64,000 bases of DNA, from positions 620,001 to 684,000 of the forward strand of contig WAID01000008.1 of assembly GCA_016584495.1 (NCBI GenBank). The letters run 5' to 3'. Below, piece after piece: positions 12,522-23,416 of this stretch. The notes beneath the pieces are model-generated. The model worked only from the letters and a program-made list of their open reading frames with translations, searched no databases and was not told where the DNA came from. Each line of letters begins with the position of its first letter. Within the stretch, counting starts at the first letter, position 1. The stretch is from Celoporthe dispersa (taxonomy: Eukaryota > Ascomycota > Sordariomycetes > Diaporthales > Cryphonectriaceae). A program made the translations under genes and the position numbers.

Positions 12522-13010
12522 TTCTCTCTTTCTTTTTTTTCTTTCTTTCTCTTCTCCCACCCACAGCGTGTTCAGCACGAGAGCGCTCACCGAAGGAACT
12601 ACTTTTAGAGCGGCGACACTCGGAGCATACTTAATAATCAAGCGCTGTCATCGCCACCCCGGATCGTTGGCACGGCATTTATGCATGAAAAATGTGGCTG
12701 CATTATTGATTAGCATGAGAAGAGTTTTACTGATGCTGAAACGACGGCCAGGTGTTGCTGCTCGAGGTGATGGATAAATAATGGAGTGAAGATGAACTAA
12801 CGCGAAGAGGATCTTGTACGACCGCTACGTTTAACTGCGGGCTACTTCATGTATATCTTGCAGCGAAAATGCCCTGGCGTTCACACCGGACAAGTACATC
12901 AAATGCCGGGCCATTAATTCATTTCATTATAGTAAATAATTATATTACAGGTGTTCAATGCATTTACTTGAAGCAGGCCGTAGCACGTCTCAAGGGACGG
13001 CGGCCCGAGC
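11621..13010. other. Long intergenic region rich in simple repeats
   Basis: No gene supported; open frames here are made of simple repeats. It holds a purine-rich tract (about 11850-11925), a T9A9 tract at about 12201-12218 and the compound microsatellite at 12461-12522. The MFS promoter must lie at its left end. Confidence 0.6.
12461..12522. repeat. Compound microsatellite (CT)15-(GT)9-(GA)6
   Basis: Read directly: about 15 CT units, then about 9 GT units, then about 6 GA units. The CT and GA arms are complementary, so the locus could fold back with the GT block as a loop. A similar CT/GT compound lies in the first PKS intron (about 48630-48673). Confidence 0.95.
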
Positions 13011-14093
13011 CTACGAGGCCCTGTGCTTCTTCCTATTCTCCTCCCAGGATGTGTAGTGGTCGTTGAGGGTCTGCTCGAGTGGCCGGTACTCCATGCCTAG
13101 CTCGTTGATGCTCCTGCTGTTGTCTGCCCTGAGGTGTATCCCGAGATTGCGAGACATCCACAGCTGGGTCAGCCCGAACAGGGGCCCGACGATCCTGGTC
13201 ACCACCGACGGGATCTGGTGGGCGGGCAGCCAGACCGATCCGTTCCGTAGCTTCTTGAAATGCCTCGAGATCTTCAGGAAGGAGGTCGACTCGGGCGGGC
13301 CGATGAGATAACGGCCCGCCGCACCGGGCACCTCGGCGGCCTTGATGTGGGCGGTAGCGACATCGCGAATGTCGACGGGCAGAAAACACAGGTCGGGCAC
13401 CCCGTAGAACATCCAGCCTGACAGGAGCTCGTCCATGAGGAAGAGGCTGCCGGACTCGGAGGCGGAGGTCCTGGCTGGCCCCAGCACCAAGCCGACGCAG
13501 AGGGCGACGAGGTCCCAGCGCCGGTGTTCCTGAGCCTCGAACAGCCTCCAGGCCTCCCTCTCGGCGAGGACCTTGGAGTGGTGGTAAGGGTTGTGCGTGG
13601 CGGAGCTGGTGTCGCTGAAGTACCTCTCGCTGAGCACCTGGCCGTCCATCCTGTCGAGAACATCCCGGTAGTCACCCGCGACGGCCCCGATGGAGGAGGT
13701 GAGGACGACCCTCGTGACGGTGGGCGTCTCCTGCACGGTCTTGAGGACATTCCTGGTGCCGTGGAGGGCGGGATCGATCATCTCCTTCTGTCCGTCCTTG
13801 ATCTTCTCGGCCATCCTGAAGGGCGAGGCGACGTGGTAGACGACGTGGCAGCCCTGCATGGCGGGGCGGAAGGAGTCTGGCTGGAGCAGGTCGGCCTCGA
13901 AGAGCAGCAGCTTGCCGTCGCCGTGGGCATCCCGCAGGCGGCGGAGGGGCTGGACCTTGGCGTGGTTCTGCAGGCTCCGTACGGTCGTGTGGACGGTGTA
14001 GCCCCTGGCGAGCAGCTGTGACAGGAGCTCCAGGGCGACGAAGCCAGAGCCACCCGTCACGAGGACAGGTCCCTTTTCCTGCGCACCGGCCAT
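13011..14093 (-). CDS. NAD(P)-dependent epimerase/dihydroflavonol-4-reductase-like (extended SDR)
   Basis: Intronless gene of 360 codons. The N-terminal nucleotide-binding motif is VLVTGGSGFVALEL (about residues 10-23). The active site reads SSIGAV followed by NPYHHSKVLAE (YxxxK), as in the atypical/extended SDRs that reduce aldehydes or ketones (dihydroflavonol reductase, methylglyoxal reductase, cinnamoyl-CoA reductase types). No signal peptide; cytosolic. Length and motif order are normal for the family and the frame is intact. It is transcribed away from the sulfate permease, with which it shares a ~800-bp divergent promoter, and lies upstream of the MFS gene on the same strand. Substrate unknown. 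Confidence 0.9.
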   Translation of the reverse strand: MAGAQEKGPVLVTGGSGFVALELLSQLLARGYTVHTTVRSLQNHAKVQPLRRLRDAHGDGKLLLFEADLLQPDSFRPAMQGCHVVYHVASPFRMAEKIKDGQKEMIDPALHGTRNVLKTVQETPTVTRVVLTSSIGAVAGDYRDVLDRMDGQVLSERYFSDTSSATHNPYHHSKVLAEREAWRLFEAQEHRRWDLVALCVGLVLGPARTSASESGSLFLMDELLSGWMFYGVPDLCFLPVDIRDVATAHIKAAEVPGAAGRYLIGPPESTSFLKISRHFKKLRNGSVWLPAHQIPSVVTRIVGPLFGLTQLWMSRNLGIHLRADNSRSINELGMEYRPLEQTLNDHYTSWEENRKKHRAS

Positions 14094-14889
14094 GAATAGA
14101 TGGTGAGGTGGTACTACTGATGATCGTCTGCCTTTGCTAGGAAGGTCGAGGGGACACGGGAGGCGGTTTGAGACCGTTGGGCGGGATCCGATGCGCTGTT
14201 CATGGTCAAAAGAGGCAGGGGACGAGGAGATTAATTAAGCACGTAAGCCGTGAGATGCTGTAGGAGCTGGCCTAGAGGAAGAGGGGTAGGGCTGCGAGCC
14301 GGTGGACCCAACACCGGCCCTTGATTAAGCAATAACGAAAGAAGGCAGGCACGTTCTGTAAGGATGTATGTGGTGAGAGTCCGAGGATGCTCGGACCCGG
14401 AACAACGCCTGACGATATGTGTCTGTGTGATGTCGAGGTTAAAAGATATATGCTATGTACATATGTAATGATACTGAGCGTAAAAGAAGGGGGTCGTCTT
14501 TTTTTTTTTAAAAAAAAAGAAAAAGAAAAAAAGGCCAGGACATTAGCGTAGCTCTGGTCTTTGATTGGGCATTGGAAACGTTACAAGTGAACAGTACATT
14601 GTACCGTGTGTACTTGGGTACCTCGCTCTCCCAGGAGAGACCCCGCCAAGTCCAGGAAGTCTCCATTAAAATTTCAGGCATCCCCCGGCCCGGCGGCCGG
14701 CCCAATCGCGGCAACCACGATTCCAAGCAGACTTTCCCTGGTAAACAAATGTCATGGCTGCTGCCGCTTCCTTCTCCTCCTCCTCCTGCTCCCTCACACA
14801 CCCCCTCCCCCGCCAACACACATCACATCTGGCCCTCCCTCGCATGCTGATATGGGTCGGCCTCGATCGTGACAGCTGATATCACCAAC
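14094..14889. promoter_or_regulatory. Divergent promoter region, SDR / SulP
   Basis: Intergenic space between divergent starts (14093 minus, 14890 plus). Contains a T11A9 tract at 14499-14518 and a CT-rich stretch (about 14770-14830) just upstream of the SulP start, typical of fungal core promoters. No specific factor site recognised. Confidence 0.5.
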
Positions 14890-17646
14890 ATGGCCTCCAC
14901 CCCCAACGGCTCCCACGCCCCTTCGACCCCGAGCGGCCTACGCCAGAGCTACACAGGCTCGTCTTCCTCGTCGTCGTCCTCCTCCGTCGCAAGGCCCCCC
15001 GCCCAGACCACCACGTCCGGCCCTTCTTCGACCTCGCACCACGGCAGGCCTCCTTCAGAGACTACCGCCCTTCTCGGTGACACCTTCTATCGCGACCACG
15101 CACACGAAGGGCCCTGCGATCACGGCACCTTCTCCCCGCGGCCAGCCAGCCCCTCCACCGGCAATGCCCGCTCCAACAATGTCTCACGGGATATCTCTCG
15201 CGCTGCCTCCCCGGGTGCCTCCTCCGAGAGCTCCCTCCCCATAATAGACAGCGTCGTCGCCTTTGTCTCGGCAAAGGGTGCATCTGACTGGCGGAGCCGT
15301 TGGGCGAGGAGAATGAAGAGCAAGACCATGAGCCGGTCTGGCGAGCTGGCCGAGAGACATGGCGTCAAGGACAGCCCGTATATGTGTGTGCCTGAACCAT
15401 CTCCCCCCCTCCCCCTTCCCCCTTTTCCTGTACCTCCCGTCTCCTCCCATCGTTCGAGTCCCGCCCTGGTCACAAAGAGAAGAAGCGAGGAGAAGAGAAG
15501 AGGGAAAGGCTGACCTGTGGCCGTCCGGCTATAGGTACCTCTCGTACTATCTGCCGTGCCTCATCTGGATGCGCGAGTACAAGTTCTCCTTCCTCAAGGG
15601 CGATTTCATCGCTGCCCTGACCATTGCCGGCATGTATCTGCCCATGGCCCTCTCCCTCGCCGACAATCTCGCCCACGTGCCCGCCATCAACGGCCTCTAC
15701 GCCTTCGTCTTCAACCCCTTCTGCTATGCCCTTCTCGGCAGCGCCCCGCAGATGATCCTCGGCCCCGAGGCGCCCGGGTCGCTGCTCGTCGGCAGCGTCG
15801 TCAAGGGCAGCGTGGACAGGGGACGCGGTACAGACGACGACGCAATCATGCACGCCAAGATCTGCGGTGTGATTGCGGGCACGGCCGGCGCCACCATCCT
15901 CCCTGTCCGGGCTCTTCCGCCTCGGCTTTCTCGACAGCGTCCTGTCCAAGCCCTTCCTGCGCGGCTTTGTGTCCGCCATCGGCTTCGTCATCTTCGTCGA
16001 GCAGCTCCTCCCCGAGCTGGGCCTCGCCAACCTCGCTGCCGACCAGGTCGGCCACGGCAGCTCCGTCGACAAGCTGGGCTTCATCTTCAGCCACCTCGGC
16101 GACGTCCATGTGCTGACCGTCGCCGTCGCCGCGGCCAGCTTCGTCATCGTCATGACGTGCAGGTAGGCCCATACCCCGCGCAGCCCCTCGCGGCGAGCGA
16201 GACCACACCGCTCATGATGATCCTGCCCCCCCCCCCCCCCTGGACGGCGGAGACTGACACGCTACCCGACACAGGGAGATGAAGCGCCGACTTCAGCCCC
16301 GCTATCCCGGTGTGGCCTACATCCCTGACCGGCTCGTTGTCGTTGTCCTGTCCGCGGTACTGTGCTATTACCTGGAGTGGGAGAAGCACGGCGTTGCCAT
16401 CATGGGCGACATCAAGGCGGCATCTGGCCACGTCTTCACCTTCCGCTGGCCCTTTCAGTTGTCCCACATGACCCATATCCGGGACGCCATGGGGACCTCG
16501 TTTCTGATCGCCCTGCTCGGCTTCTTCGAATCGTCCGTGGCCGCCAAGAGCCTGGGCCCCAGCAAGGATCTCCCCAGCATCCAGCTGAGCCCCAACCGGG
16601 AGCTCGTGGCGCTGGGCACGGCGAACCTCGTGGGCTCCTGCTTCATGAGCATGCCGGCCTTTGGAGGCTATGGGAGGAGCAAGGTCAACAAGCAGACGGG
16701 TGGGAAGACGCCCCTGAGCTCGCTGTTCCTGAGCGGCCTGACCGTCATCACCATCTTCTTCGTGCTGCCGTACTTTTACTACCTGCCGGTTCGTCCCCTG
16801 TTCCAAGCACTTCCCCCCCCCACCCCCCCTCTTTTTTTCTTTTTCTCTCCCGCGACGGAAATGGCAATAGGATCTGGCCGCTGACGAATACAGAAACCGG
16901 TCCTGTCCTCCCTCATCACGGTTGTCGCGTGGTCCCTGGTCGAGGAGGCGCCTCACGATGTGGCCTTCTTCCTGCGCATCGGGGCGTGGCCGGAGCTCAC
17001 GCTGATGCTGGTGATCGTGGTCACGACAATCTTCTACTCCCTCAACCTGGGAATCGCGGTGGGCATCGGCCTCTCTCTGCTACAAGTGATCCGCCACGCG
17101 ACGCGGCCCCGCATCCAGATCCTGGGCCGCATCCCAGGCACGGAGCGGTTCGAGAATGCAGAGACCAACCCGGAGCACCTCGAGTTCATCGAGGGCTGTC
17201 TGATTGTCAAGATCCCGGAGCCGCTGACCTTTGCCAACACGGGCGAGCTGAAGACACGGCTCAGGCGGCTGGAGATGTATGGAACGGGCAAGGCACATCC
17301 TGCGCTGCCCCGGCTGCGGCACGAGGACTCGAACAAGAACGTCATCTTCGACATCCACGGCGTCACATCGCTCGACGGCTCCGGGACGATGGTGCTCGAG
17401 GAGATCGTGCGCACGTATCGGGAGCGCGGCGTGCGCGTCTTTTTCAGCCGCTGCCCAGGGCGCGACAGCAAGGTGTGGGCGCTTATGGAGCGCAGCGGGA
17501 TCGTGGAGCTGGTGGGCGGGGAGGACCACTTTGTTGATGACGTGCAGGACGCGCTCAAGATGACAGAGGTAGAAGACGGAGGGGAGGGCGTCATCGCCGG
17601 CGAGAGGGGGAGGACGATGGCGGAAAGTGAGGCCACAGCCGATTAA
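14890..17646 (+). CDS. SulP-family sulfate/anion permease with STAS domain
   Basis: ATG at 14890 starts a long Ser/Pro/Thr-rich cytosolic N-terminus of about 160 residues. The transporter core follows: YLSYYLPCLIWM, then MYLPMALSLADNLAHVPAINGLY (about 15650-15700) and ILGPEAPGSLLVG, the SulP signature region. Membrane segments continue to about 17090. The C-terminal STAS domain (about 17180-17580) contains NVIFDIHGVTSLDGSGTMVL. Introns lie at about 15383-15534, 16166-16275 and 16790-16894. The frame breaks at about 15895-15910 between GVIAGTAGATI and SGLFRLGFLDSVLS; one base fewer in CATCCTCCC restores the normal reading. The role is proton-coupled uptake of sulfate or a related anion at the plasma or vacuolar membrane. 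This long-N-terminus type differs from the short housekeeping sulfate permeases. Confidence 0.88.
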
Positions 17647-18734
17647 AGCCTCTTACAGCATGAAGGTGGACGGGAGGCGCGCTCTTGAGCAGGATTTTGT
17701 GATGGTACAAGACGATACGGAAATAATGAAATGGCTGGATGTTGCTGGGCATAAAAGTGACACATTTGGGGGGGCCGGGGGAGGGGGGGGGGCGTGGCAT
17801 CTTGCATACTTAGAGCGTATCATGGCAAAGATTCTTTGGAGATAGCGTCGGCGTTCTGATCACATGCTACGTCTGGAATTTTGGATTTTATAGAGTGGCG
17901 ATGCAAATGTAGGGTGTCTCTTCTAATTGACTGGATATTAGAAGAGGCTAAGGGTTGTTTGCCGAGTTCGATATTGGTGTTCTAGGGTGAAGAAGAGCTT
18001 ATAGTATTGCCAAAATGAAAACCTTCCATGGAGTGTTTCTGTAGCCCTGATAATACCAGGCTTGTTGCGGGTATGCAGAAGCTTTACGCTTATATCAAAC
18101 AGAAAAGAATAAGAAAAGAATACAGACTAGTCTCTAACACCACCTGCTTAACATTTACAAGCTTTAAAAGAAATCAAAGACTACTATTCTATGCAAGAAG
18201 ATAACTATTAACACGTTAGCAATGCTTAGGGAAAATAAAGATGAGAAACGTGGATAAGAAGAATGAGATTATAGTAGCAGATGGCTAGGAGCTAGCTCTC
18301 AGCTGACATAACTTGTTAGTTGTATACAGACTGACCAATTCAAACAAATATCTCTATGGATTCAAGTATTTCAAATCTAATTCAATACTCTCTTATAGCC
18401 TAGTTGCGAGCCCTGTTTTTGGTGGCTGTAGCAGCTATAATAGCAGGCATTTGAGGCCTATGCGTTCTCTGCCACTACTAGCGTTGCAATGCGAGAGCCA
18501 GAATCAGCAATGGGAAAATCTATTCATTTCTTAATTTGAATCTTGCAGTTCTATAGAAATAATATAATGTGCTTAGATAATAAAGTATATATGCGCACTG
18601 ATTACCCCGCACGGGTGCAAGGGATGCACGGGCCTGCCTTACTATCTCAAACCTGAAAAAGCTTCTCGAGTCCAAAGGGAAAACCTATTTCGCCGAAACA
18701 ACATCGCCGTCTCAACGAGCAGTTATACAGCATT
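17647..18734. other. AT-rich intergenic island
   Basis: A G-rich tract (about 17767-17792) lies just after the SulP stop. From about 17860 to 18600 the sequence is strongly AT-rich with no coding signal, resembling RIP-decayed repeat DNA. Confidence 0.5.
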
Positions 18735-21280
18735 ATGGACCCGCGACCAAGTCATCAGTTCGACCCCTTCAGCCCCGAGGCCGCGGCTTATAGCCAAGAC
18801 CTCCCCGATGACATTGACTTCAATGATCCTGCCAGTTTCATGAAGTTGTTAGGCGGAGGTCCAGGTGGTCTTCCCATTCCGAAACTGGCGTCACCAGACG
18901 AGGTGCGTCATGAAGCCACTCACAGATCCACCAATATATTCGCCAGCTACAACAACCTCCGTGCTGTCCTTGAGCGGCACGAAGCCACGATCCAAAAGCG
19001 ATGGACCAAGAAGACCAGGACACAGCGCCTAGCCATTCTGCTCAAGGCCTGGCCGAATATGCCGGCATCGCACCGCCCGGACTTTGAGGCCTTCAAGAAA
19101 GAGTCACAGGAGAGCCGTGATCTCGGGACAGAGTATAGGGACTCCTTCATCTGGCCATACATCAACCAGGAAGATCTCTTGTCCAAGCCCAAGACTTTGC
19201 TGCTTCTCCTTAATGCCCGTGGTCGCCACCAACCCTGCGACTTTGCGGCGGCCGATGGAGATGTTATGCATCTTGGAACTGTCACCAAGGCTCTTGTTCC
19301 CATATTCCTTAACCAGCATGTCATGGTCCTCAATGGTGCCACTAGTCCCGATGAGTATGGGAAGCTGGTCGCATGGGATGATCACCCTGATGCCTTTGAG
19401 TGGATGACTAGTCGAAAACAGTTCCTGCCAGGGGGAAGGCCTGATGATCCTCGAGGCCCAGGAGAGGGTCCTCGGGTTTCTTCTGGCATGCTGCAGACAG
19501 ATCCTCCATGAAGTCTCCGAGGAAGCTCTTTTCGGCAGCTCATCACCAGTCCAACCAGAGCCGCAGCTTAAAACCGATGCTGAAATCAATGGTTTTGATA
19601 CCCTCGCGGCGATGGCGGCGGAAGCCCCGTATCGTGTCCCTGCGGAACTGGACCTCCAACGCATTGAATCGTTTCTTTCTGCCAGGACTTCGGCCGCCGA
19701 GGATCACCTGTGGGGTCTCCGTGAGGACCCCAGCTATTTCGCTGAGACACTGCAGGAGCTGAAGGAGCACCGGCAGGAGATGATCAAAGATACGGAGGGC
19801 AAAGCACATCCTGTGCTCAGCAAGGCTCGCGAGAACATCTTCTGGTCGCGTGTTGTTGGGGATGCTCTTGCAGGGGCATATCTTCCTCTTGAGAGCTTCT
19901 CTGAGCTTCGCCGGCAGGCCGGTGAGCTACGAAGCCTTCAAGCAAAACATGCCAGGGCTATCTCACCCCTGAAGGATTTGCCGAAAGAGTACCTTGAAGC
20001 TATACTCAGGTTCCGCCATTATTTGAACCAGGCAGCCAAGGGCCCTCTGAACCTGCTCAAGCAGTGTGTTACAGCGTCACCGCCACTTCGCCCCTTTTTG
20101 TCCGCTACCCACCGATAGATGCCACGTCGTCCAAACTCACCATCACGTCCAGGCCGGGAGTCAAGATGGACAAGGTTGAAAAGGAATTACTCTGGCTCTT
20201 GCGCACTTTGTGGGAGGACGACAAAGCGTTGTTTTTTGCACGTCTTCCGATGGTTGTCGACGAGCTGGAGCGTCTGCTCAATACCGAACCCAGAGCCAAA
20301 GAGCTTGTTTCCCCTTACATCGCGGACATTATAGGTGATCTCTCGATTATCTCACAGTGTCTTAGGCAGATCGACGTCTATCAACCCTGGGCCAACGGTT
20401 TCGAGAACGCACTGGTGGATTACGACAAAAGCATCAAGGAAGAATTCGCAAAGCGGACCGCGTCATGGGCCGGTATCCTCACCGCCATTGCAGAGAGGAA
20501 CTTGCTGCCAGTCTCCAGATTAGGACTTATCTCTAGTGGAAGATTTGTCTATCCTGTCGAGAAGCGTCGAACCAAAGATAATGTGGAGACTCTGCGGAAA
20601 TCCGAGGCAAATCTCGACGAGTTCTGGACCCGTATCGACCAGCTGATGCATGCAAAGGCTGGTAGCCTGGAGGGACCGCCACTCGACGTCTATTATCCCA
20701 GTCCCGAATCCTGCAGCGCACTCCAGAATGGGTCGAGCCGAGCAAGGAAGACAAGCCACCCGCCCTCGCAGATATCAACATCGATACCTTGACCAAACCA
20801 CTTTCCACGCTGTACTTTGGCCTGACACCAAACAAGCCAGAAAAACAGGATCCCATACAACCGCTGCCCAAGGCAAAAGTGAAGACCCGGGGCGCTGCTC
20901 AGCCACCCTCTTCCACCATTATAGAGAACGATCGGCTCGAGGCTGTGAACCCTATCGATCCCCAGCCTACCCTGTCCGTCGACGCGCGAGCCCTGAGGGT
21001 ATTCCGAACAATCTTCTTCAGCCCGTCACTGACGTCCACGCCGGGAGAGGTACCCTGGCTCGACTTCCTGCACGCACTGACATCGACGGGATTTGCCGCA
21101 GAGAAGCTCTATGGCTCAGTGTGGCAATTCCGGCCCATGACGCTGGACGTTGATAGGAGCATCCAGTTCCACGAGCCGCATCCACGTGGGAAGATACCGT
21201 TCCAGATTGCTAGGCGATATGGGAGGAGACTCAACCGTGCCTATGGGTGGCACAGCAGCATGTTTATCTTGAAGAAGTAG
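18735..21280 (+). CDS. Large conserved fungal protein of unknown function (frame-broken as given)
   Basis: About 845 codons without evident introns, from ATG 18735 to TAG 21278-21280. The family is familiar from fungal genomes as a soluble hypothetical protein; its C-terminus carries WLDFLHALTSTGFAAEKL, SIQFHEPHPRGKIPF and RRYGRRLNRAYGW. I know no function for it. No membrane segment or signal peptide. It is helix-rich with many charged residues. Three frame breaks interrupt it. At 19431-19435 a run of five G should be four to read QFLPGEGLMILEAQERVL. At 20090-20096 a T run appears one short. At about 20705 one base is missing between YYPSPES and LQRTPEWVEP. Coding quality on both sides of each break is high, which favours sequencing error over decay. 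Confidence 0.7.
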
Positions 21281-23416
21281 TCAGGAGGTGAAATATCTAG
21301 AGCAAATTGGGTCAACCTCGACATGCAGTAATTTGATTATTCTTGTGACTTGAAAGGAGACTGTAGATCCCTTATGATCTTCAGAGCAAATTTAGTAATT
21401 ATAATAAACACTATAGTAATTCCAAGACTACTAAGAGGATCAAAGGTTTATACTAATAATTCAATATTTCTATTATTAGTTTATCTGGAATTGAATTTTT
21501 TTCTATTTTCTATCCTAATTCTTAGGATTCTATATTAATTTGTACTATAATACTATTCTAAATAAATATTTCTAATCCGATCGAGCATTCTTTTCCTATG
21601 ATCGAGAAGGACGCCGCAAAATCCAGCCTTTTTACGCCTGGAGAATACTGGCTGCAAGTGCCGCCATTGCAAATCAGTCACTCAAAGGGCGGACGGGAAC
21701 ACAATGGGATCACGAGGATACACTCCGGAGGAGCCGCGGCCCTAGTAGATGAGACCAAGGAGCCTCACCCGATCATACCATGCTTCGTAGAGTGGCGCTT
21801 CCCGCACGGCACACTGCCCAGTTTATGGTCAAAGATTTACCAACCACCGCTGAATTTTTCTATATTCAGCTTCGTAAGGTATCCCCTATGAGCCTTTTGC
21901 ACTCCTTCCAAACTTTTTAGTACCTCCTATAACCTACATGCCGCAGATTCGCTAAAATACACACACAGCAAGTGAAAGTTCAGCTGACAAGCCACCATCC
22001 CTCTTTCTGACCGAAGGCGGTTGAGACTCTGGCCCTGGCGTCGAAGCTGATGAAGCCGATCCAACGAATCATTCTTCAGAAATGCCCCATCCATAAGCTG
22101 AATAACGCATACTAAGCATCTGCCTAAATTATTACGTTGATCCGCGGCGATGCTAACGAATGCTTCGCCTGAAAATGCGCCTCTTGTATTGAGGCCGCCG
22201 TAGCCATTGGTTTTCTGAGGTTTGAGGCTTGGTTGATCCGATGTTGTAGAACCATATCGGTAATCTATCCTGGCTCTCCCCGCCGGAGCGATATTGCAAG
22301 TGTAAAAATCCGCGTCACTGCTTTTCTTGAAAGGTCCAGAATGATAGGCTAAGCGGAGGCATACAACCAGCAAGGTAATGGCAGCCTTTAGCAACGAGGT
22401 GGTGGTGTGAGTGAGTTGGGTGGGTTACAGGCTGTAACCCACCAACTTGGGGGCACCGAATAATCAGGGAGTGTTTAGGTGGAAGAACTCTGCCAGGCTG
22501 AGAAACTTGAGACTTGCTTAAGACTTAAAGACATATAGTATTATGTGCTGCTTCTCTCTTAGGTTGACGATTTGTTTTTTTACGTCTTTTGATACGGTTA
22601 ATTAGGTACATACGACTTATTGAGAAAGTAGCATTCGTAAAGTTTGGTCATCACGTTATGTGCGAGTCCTTCCTGTCTATTAGACCACATCATTTCTAGT
22701 GAGCACTGGGGATGGTCATCCTTTTAGTGCTCGCATACATTATCCACAAGCCTCCTATTCGGAGGTTTCTTGCCTTGGAGGCTTCAGCGTAAGATTGTAA
22801 AAAAGAATACTTTCCTGATTTTCGAGAAGGTTTTATCAGTTTTTGAAACTGATTCATAAAGCGCTGTTCAGCTTAACCTTTGAAATGTTGAGAAGTTCTA
22901 TTGAACCAGAGCTCGAGTACAATCGCACGAGAAGGACTGCTACTAGACCTTTCCGGGCAAGGGACCGGCCGTCTTAAGCTTGCTGAGATCAAAACAAGGA
23001 CATCAAAGGAGGGGTCATAAGGGCACAAGAGTAAGGTGAGAACCCTGTCTAAGACCTGTCCAAAGGGCTCGAATTAAGAAGGGAAGGCAACGACGTCATT
23101 TGGTTCCCCGTGCGAAGAGAGAGAGAGAGAGAAAAAAAAAGGAAAAGAAAACGGATGAGATAGCATCCTATACAATATAAGGCCTATTATACATTATTTC
23201 TATTGCTATAGCTTTAGATAGCAAGTTAAATCTTACTACTAGTCGCTCACCTTGGAGTCAGTTTGTTGCAAAAATTAGACTTCCACTAATATCATAGTAT
23301 TTAATCTTAGCTTACAATATCAACCATCCCCTTTCAGTCACATAATCATGACTTCGACCGAAAAGCAAGAAACTGTATCCTACTTAAGATTTGCGAGTTT
23401 TACTTCAATACTTCCT
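21281..23416. other. Intergenic, partly AT-rich, with a 25-bp palindrome
   Basis: Strongly AT-rich at about 21380-21600. The remainder is of mixed composition with short open frames of no recognisable content. Contains the palindrome at 22419-22443 and purine-rich tracts near 23116-23150. Confidence 0.45.
22419..22443. repeat. Perfect inverted repeat, 12-bp arms, 1-nt centre
   Basis: GGTGGGTTACAG, one G, then CTGTAACCCACC. Long arms with almost no spacer suggest a cruciform-forming site, or a joint of two terminal inverted repeats left by a small transposon. Neither is proven. Confidence 0.85.

Noticed and set aside
12147..12641. 164-codon open frame on the minus strand
   Set aside because: Made largely of CT/GT/GA microsatellite sequence, so not a gene.
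13524..14021. Open frame opposite the SDR
   Set aside because: Gly/Val/Glu-rich shadow of the real minus-strand gene with no domain.
15453..15467. GTTCGAGTCCC resembling a tRNA T-loop (B box)
   Set aside because: No A box, acceptor stem or anticodon arm upstream; it lies in a SulP intron.
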